A DNA stretch of 16,202 nt from JAHECQ01 sp047638695. GTDB lineage: Bacteria; Actinomycetota; Acidimicrobiia; Acidimicrobiales; SZUA-35. Positions 13,985 through 16,202 of the stretch are shown here, in pieces. Below the pieces are notes generated by a model that did no database searches, was not told the DNA's origin, and saw only the letters and a program-made list of their open reading frames with translations. Position 1 is the first letter of the stretch; every line of letters begins with the position of its first letter. The stretch is taken from the NCBI GenBank assembly GCA_047638695.1, contig JBLINY010000102.1:1-16202 (forward strand). The letters run 5' to 3'. Position numbers and translations under genes: made by a program.

Positions 13985-14776
13985 ATGTCTGGCAACCAAC
14001 ACTATGAAACCGTGCGAGTCGATGGCGACGGTCCCGTCCGGCATCTGGTGCTGAATCGGCCCGAAGTCCACAACGCGGTGAACGGCCAACTGGTGGCCGA
14101 CATGCACGCTGCGTGCCTGGCCCTCGACGCCGACCCGTCGGTTCGAGTCGTCCTTGTTCGGGGCGAGGGCAAGAGCCTGTGTTCGGGAGCCGATCTGAAA
14201 CAGCCCAGGATGACCAGCCAGGAGAACATGTTGGGGTCGAAGCATGGAGCCCGCATGTACGACACGCTGCTGAACCTCAACGCCGTCACCGTCGCGCTGT
14301 GTCACGGCTACATGATCGGGGGCGGAGCCGTGCTACCGGCGGCGTGCGACTTCCGCATTGGTAGCCCGACGATCAAACTGACCCTGAACGAAGTGAGTAT
14401 TGGTTTCAACCTCACGTGGCATTCGAACGCCACCCTGGTGAATCTGGTTGGCCCCCATCGAGCCAAGGAAATGCTGTTGCTCGGTCGAACCTATGACCTA
14501 GCCAAGCTCGATGAGTGGGGCTTCTTCACCCACACGGTCGGCAGCGACGATGAGCTGATCGAGGCTGCTGAGGCGCTGGCCCAGGAGGTAGTCAACCAAC
14601 CACCGGTACCCGTGACGGTGAGCAAGGCATCGATCAACGCTCAGGCCATGCCCATGGGACGAGCGATCCAGCACATGGACCACGTCGCCGTTGGTTACAT
14701 GGGCAAGAGCGACAACTCGCGACTGGCCCGACAGAGCTACTTCAGCGACGACCCCCGCACCTGGGGCGACGACTGA
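13985..14776 (+). CDS. Enoyl-CoA hydratase/isomerase (crotonase) family protein
   Basis: 263 residues. The ATG at 13985 gives the usual crotonase beginning; an upstream in-frame GTG at 13913 adds 24 low-complexity residues and is less likely. Family landmarks: 'LNRPEVHNAVN' (23-33), the oxyanion-hole segment 'CSGADL' (66-71), 'GYMIGGGAVLPAACDFRIGS' (108-127) and 'LNEVSIGF' (134-141). Aligned to rat mitochondrial enoyl-CoA hydratase, Glu164 is kept as Glu136, but Glu144 (in GGGCE) is Val115. A standard hydratase needs both. This may be a different crotonase chemistry (isomerase, hydrolase or other) or a weak enzyme. No clear Shine-Dalgarno precedes the start. It probably works with the divergent CoA-transferase on an acyl-CoA. 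Confidence 0.9.
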   Translation: MSGNQHYETVRVDGDGPVRHLVLNRPEVHNAVNGQLVADMHAACLALDADPSVRVVLVRGEGKSLCSGADLKQPRMTSQENMLGSKHGARMYDTLLNLNAVTVALCHGYMIGGGAVLPAACDFRIGSPTIKLTLNEVSIGFNLTWHSNATLVNLVGPHRAKEMLLLGRTYDLAKLDEWGFFTHTVGSDDELIEAAEALAQEVVNQPPVPVTVSKASINAQAMPMGRAIQHMDHVAVGYMGKSDNSRLARQSYFSDDPRTWGDD

Positions 14777-14788
14777 AGGGAAGAGCCA

Positions 14789-15064
14789 TCAGGTCCGATG
14801 GCTGATCGAGTGGATGATCTCGCCGCCGTGGGTGTTGATCGAAAAGTCGTAGTGGAACGTCTCACCCTGGACAACGAAGCTCCCAGACAGGCCTGCCCCT
14901 CTCGATTCGGTGATCGGGATACCGGTATCTCGGAGCAAACGGTCGATGGTGATCTCAAGTCGATCCTTCGTCACTTCCGGATCGACGATGCTGTAGCGAT
15001 GGGTCCACACCGTCGGGGATTCACCCCACGCGCGCCGGCCGATCACCGCCCCACCCGACGTCAC
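14789..15064 (-). CDS. Hypothetical ORF, C-terminal segment of the possible lipoprotein
   Basis: 91 residues from a GTG at 15064. 'TVWTHRYSIVDPEVTKDRLEITIDRLLRDTG' type sequence and a closing 'GETFHYDFSINTHGGEIIHS' read like the end of a globular alpha/beta protein rather than a complete one. There is no Shine-Dalgarno near the GTG. I think it is either the tail of a frameshifted gene or a small standalone gene. No family recognised. Confidence 0.5.
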   Translation of the reverse strand: MTSGGAVIGRRAWGESPTVWTHRYSIVDPEVTKDRLEITIDRLLRDTGIPITESRGAGLSGSFVVQGETFHYDFSINTHGGEIIHSISHRT

Positions 15065-15387
15065 GGCGATGCCAGACCTCCCATCCAGCTGCCTCAGCCG
15101 CCCTCGCTATCTCCTCGGAAACTTCCCCCACGGTGTGGCCGTCCTTCGGCTCGAAGACTTGCCGGTGCGAAAGACCTCCGGTGTCGTAGCTGAGCGAACG
15201 GCCGTAGGTAGTCGAACGCACTTCGACCCTCTCACCGGTTATAAGTTCGATCTCGACCAGCGCCGCGTTGCGCAGCTCGAACTCCGCCAGAGCCGCTGTG
15301 TCCCTCGTCGAGAGGACAGCTGGCGGCACCAAGCCCGATGCAACAGAGCAGGGCACAACACCGCATCGCCGCTCGATCAAGTCGCAT
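14789..15387 (-). pseudogene. Possible frameshifted small lipoprotein gene
   Basis: Three consecutive minus-strand pieces look like parts of one protein in three frames. From 15387 or 15366, a signal peptide with lipobox reads 'MRCCALLCCIGLGAASC' (Cys codon at 15316-15318), but that frame stops at 15232. From about 15300 a second frame carries 'EFELRNAALVEIELITGERVEV' style sequence to 'AAGWEVWHR', then stops at 15021. A third frame continues 'TSGGAVIGRRAW' to 'IIHSISHRT' and ends at 14789. Both changes would be +1 shifts, one near 15290-15320 and one near 15060-15075. It could be a real pseudogene, a sequencing or assembly fault, or overlapping separate genes. The domain is not recognised. 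It ends 12 nt from the crotonase stop and diverges from the RecQ gene. Confidence 0.45.
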
Positions 15388-15440
15388 GCTCGAGCATCGG
15401 CATGGGCCAGGCGCAGCTTGACCGGCCAGCCGACTGTCAC
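15021..15440 (-). CDS. Hypothetical ORF, middle segment of the possible lipoprotein
   Basis: If read as an independent gene, a GTG at 15440 gives 139 residues ending at 15021; a GTG at 15356 is an alternative. The part after residue ~45 ('ALVEIELITGERVEVRS', 'GHTVGEVSEEIARAAEAAGW') has normal amino-acid composition and codon use. The first 40 residues look non-coding for this frame, since the neighbouring frame has the better signal peptide there. It overlaps the following ORF by 44 nt, unlike the tight 1-4 nt overlaps elsewhere in the window. No family recognised. Confidence 0.4.
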   Translation of the reverse strand: MTVGWPVKLRLAHADARACDLIERRCGVVPCSVASGLVPPAVLSTRDTAALAEFELRNAALVEIELITGERVEVRSTTYGRSLSYDTGGLSHRQVFEPKDGHTVGEVSEEIARAAEAAGWEVWHRRDVGWGGDRPARVG

Positions 15441-15450
15441 CTCGCCTGAG

Positions 15451-15456
15451 TACGGT
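15451..15456 (+). promoter_or_regulatory. Candidate -10 box of a leaderless recQ promoter
   Basis: TACGGT fits the TAnnnT -10 pattern and lies six bases before the ATG at 15463, which is the spacing expected if transcription starts on the A of the start codon. No Shine-Dalgarno precedes the ATG. A good -35 at the right distance is lacking; TTGACC at 15418-15423 is too far away. Leaderless mRNAs are common in Actinomycetota. Confidence 0.3.
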
Positions 15457-15462
15457 GCGCAT

Positions 15463-16202
15463 ATGGGCACACCGGCCAGACCGACCGCAGAAGAAGTGCG
15501 GGTCGAGCTGACGGCGCACGTTAAGGCGTTGGCCGGTGCCGATGCCGAACCTCGGCCCGAACAGCTGGCTGCCGTAACGGCCGTGGTCGCGAACGAGCAG
15601 CGCACCCTGTTGGTTGCACGAACCGGGTTCGGCAAATCAGCCGTGTACTTCTCGGCCACCCGGATGCTTCGCGACCGGGGCTGGGGGCCAACCATCGTGG
15701 TGTCGCCCTTGCTGGCGCTCATGCGCGATCAGGTTGCTGCCGCCCAAAAGCTGGGGCTGGCCGCGGTGTCCATCAACTCGTCAAACATCGACTCGTGGGC
15801 CGAAACTGAAGCCCAGATCGCCGCCAACCAGATCGATCTACTGCTGATTGCTCCCGAGCGACTGGCAAACGCCGGTTTTCGGCGCCGAATCTTCGACACC
15901 ATGCTCAGCGAGGCCCAGAGCGATCGGCCGTTCGCTCTGGTCTGCGATGAAGCCCACTGCATCAGTGACTGGGGTCATGACTTCCGGCCCGACTACCGGC
16001 GGCTACGTCAGCTCTTGGCCGATCTTCCGTCGTGGACGCCCGTGCTGGCCACAACGGCTACCGCCAATCAACGGGTTACTGACGACGTCGCGGCCCAGCT
16101 TGGCGACGACACCCTGGTGCTGCGCACCTCGCTCGACCGCGAATCCCTGCACCTTTCGGTGGTCGATCTGCCCGACGACGCACACCGTCTGGCTTGGGTG
16201 GC
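15463..16202 (+). CDS. recQ: RecQ-family ATP-dependent DNA helicase (3' end missing)
   Basis: 246 codons are visible from the ATG at 15463, with the frame open to the window end. Superfamily 2 helicase motifs appear in order: a Q-type 'RPEQLAAV' (31-38), motif I 'ARTGFGKSA' (52-60, Lys58), motif Ia 'VVSPLLALMRDQV' (79-91), motif II 'CDEAHCISDWGHDFRPDYR' (161-179) and motif III 'ATTATAN' (196-202). The DEAH box running into 'CISDWGHDFRP' is the RecQ-specific aromatic-rich loop that couples ATP hydrolysis to DNA unwinding. RecQ unwinds DNA 3'-5' in recombination and fork repair. The usual 'FG..FRP.Q' N-terminal signature is reduced to 'AEPRPEQ'. RQC and HRDC domains, if present, lie beyond the window. 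Confidence 0.92.
   Translation, partial: MGTPARPTAEEVRVELTAHVKALAGADAEPRPEQLAAVTAVVANEQRTLLVARTGFGKSAVYFSATRMLRDRGWGPTIVVSPLLALMRDQVAAAQKLGLAAVSINSSNIDSWAETEAQIAANQIDLLLIAPERLANAGFRRRIFDTMLSEAQSDRPFALVCDEAHCISDWGHDFRPDYRRLRQLLADLPSWTPVLATTATANQRVTDDVAAQLGDDTLVLRTSLDRESLHLSVVDLPDDAHRLAWV

Noticed and set aside
14798..15193. 131-codon + strand open frame between the crotonase and recQ
   Set aside because: Asp/Arg/His-rich composition typical of an antisense frame; minus-strand frames there have more protein-like sequence.

Overview
The window is GC-rich, densely coding DNA with G/C-biased third codon positions, GTG as well as ATG starts, and 1-4 nt stop/start overlaps. Protein content points to an Actinomycetota bacterium: a Fn3 / MoxR / DUF58 / transglutaminase / PP2C / FHA locus followed by acyl-CoA metabolism genes. 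A member of the Acidimicrobiia is my best guess. That is inferred from style and gene mix only, since no rRNA or tRNA is present.

Region 1 (2-12681, + strand) is one long co-directional block of eight genes. (a) The 3' part of a giant surface protein has ten visible cadherin/Ig-like repeats, six Fn3 domains and a four-cysteine C-terminal domain. (b) A MoxR AAA+ ATPase. (c) A DUF58 / vWA-like membrane protein. (d) A multi-pass membrane protein with a transglutaminase-like ectodomain whose Cys-His-Asp triad is completely replaced (Ala482, Thr526, Ala542). (e) A small acidic single-pass membrane protein with no family I recognise. (f) A PP2C Ser/Thr phosphatase with its metal site intact. (g) A protein with a canonical C-terminal FHA domain. 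(h) A second, degenerate FHA domain fused to a winged-helix-like C-terminus. From DUF58 onward every junction overlaps by 1-4 nt, so these genes are almost certainly one operon. The order resembles the 'PFNA' (protein kinase, Fn3, AAA-ATPase) cluster described in bifidobacteria. A Ser/Thr kinase would be expected upstream of the window. The simplest model is a surface-sensing or envelope module in which MoxR, DUF58 and the transglutaminase-like protein act at the membrane, while PP2C and the FHA proteins read or reset Thr phosphorylation.

Region 2 (12678-14776) holds a minus-strand class III (CaiB/BaiF) CoA-transferase and a divergent plus-strand crotonase-family protein. They share a 116-nt control region with short direct and inverted repeats. 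The crotonase lacks one of the two classic catalytic glutamates.

Region 3 (14777-16202) holds a minus-strand locus that looks like a small lipoprotein gene broken by two frameshifts of the same sign, then the 5' part of a RecQ-family helicase on the + strand running off the end. The helicase may be translated from a leaderless mRNA.

The most interesting content is the operon's combination of intact enzymes (MoxR, PP2C) with apparently disarmed partners (triad-less transglutaminase, pThr-site-less FHA), plus a small acidic membrane protein carrying a duplicated LTIDGAD motif.
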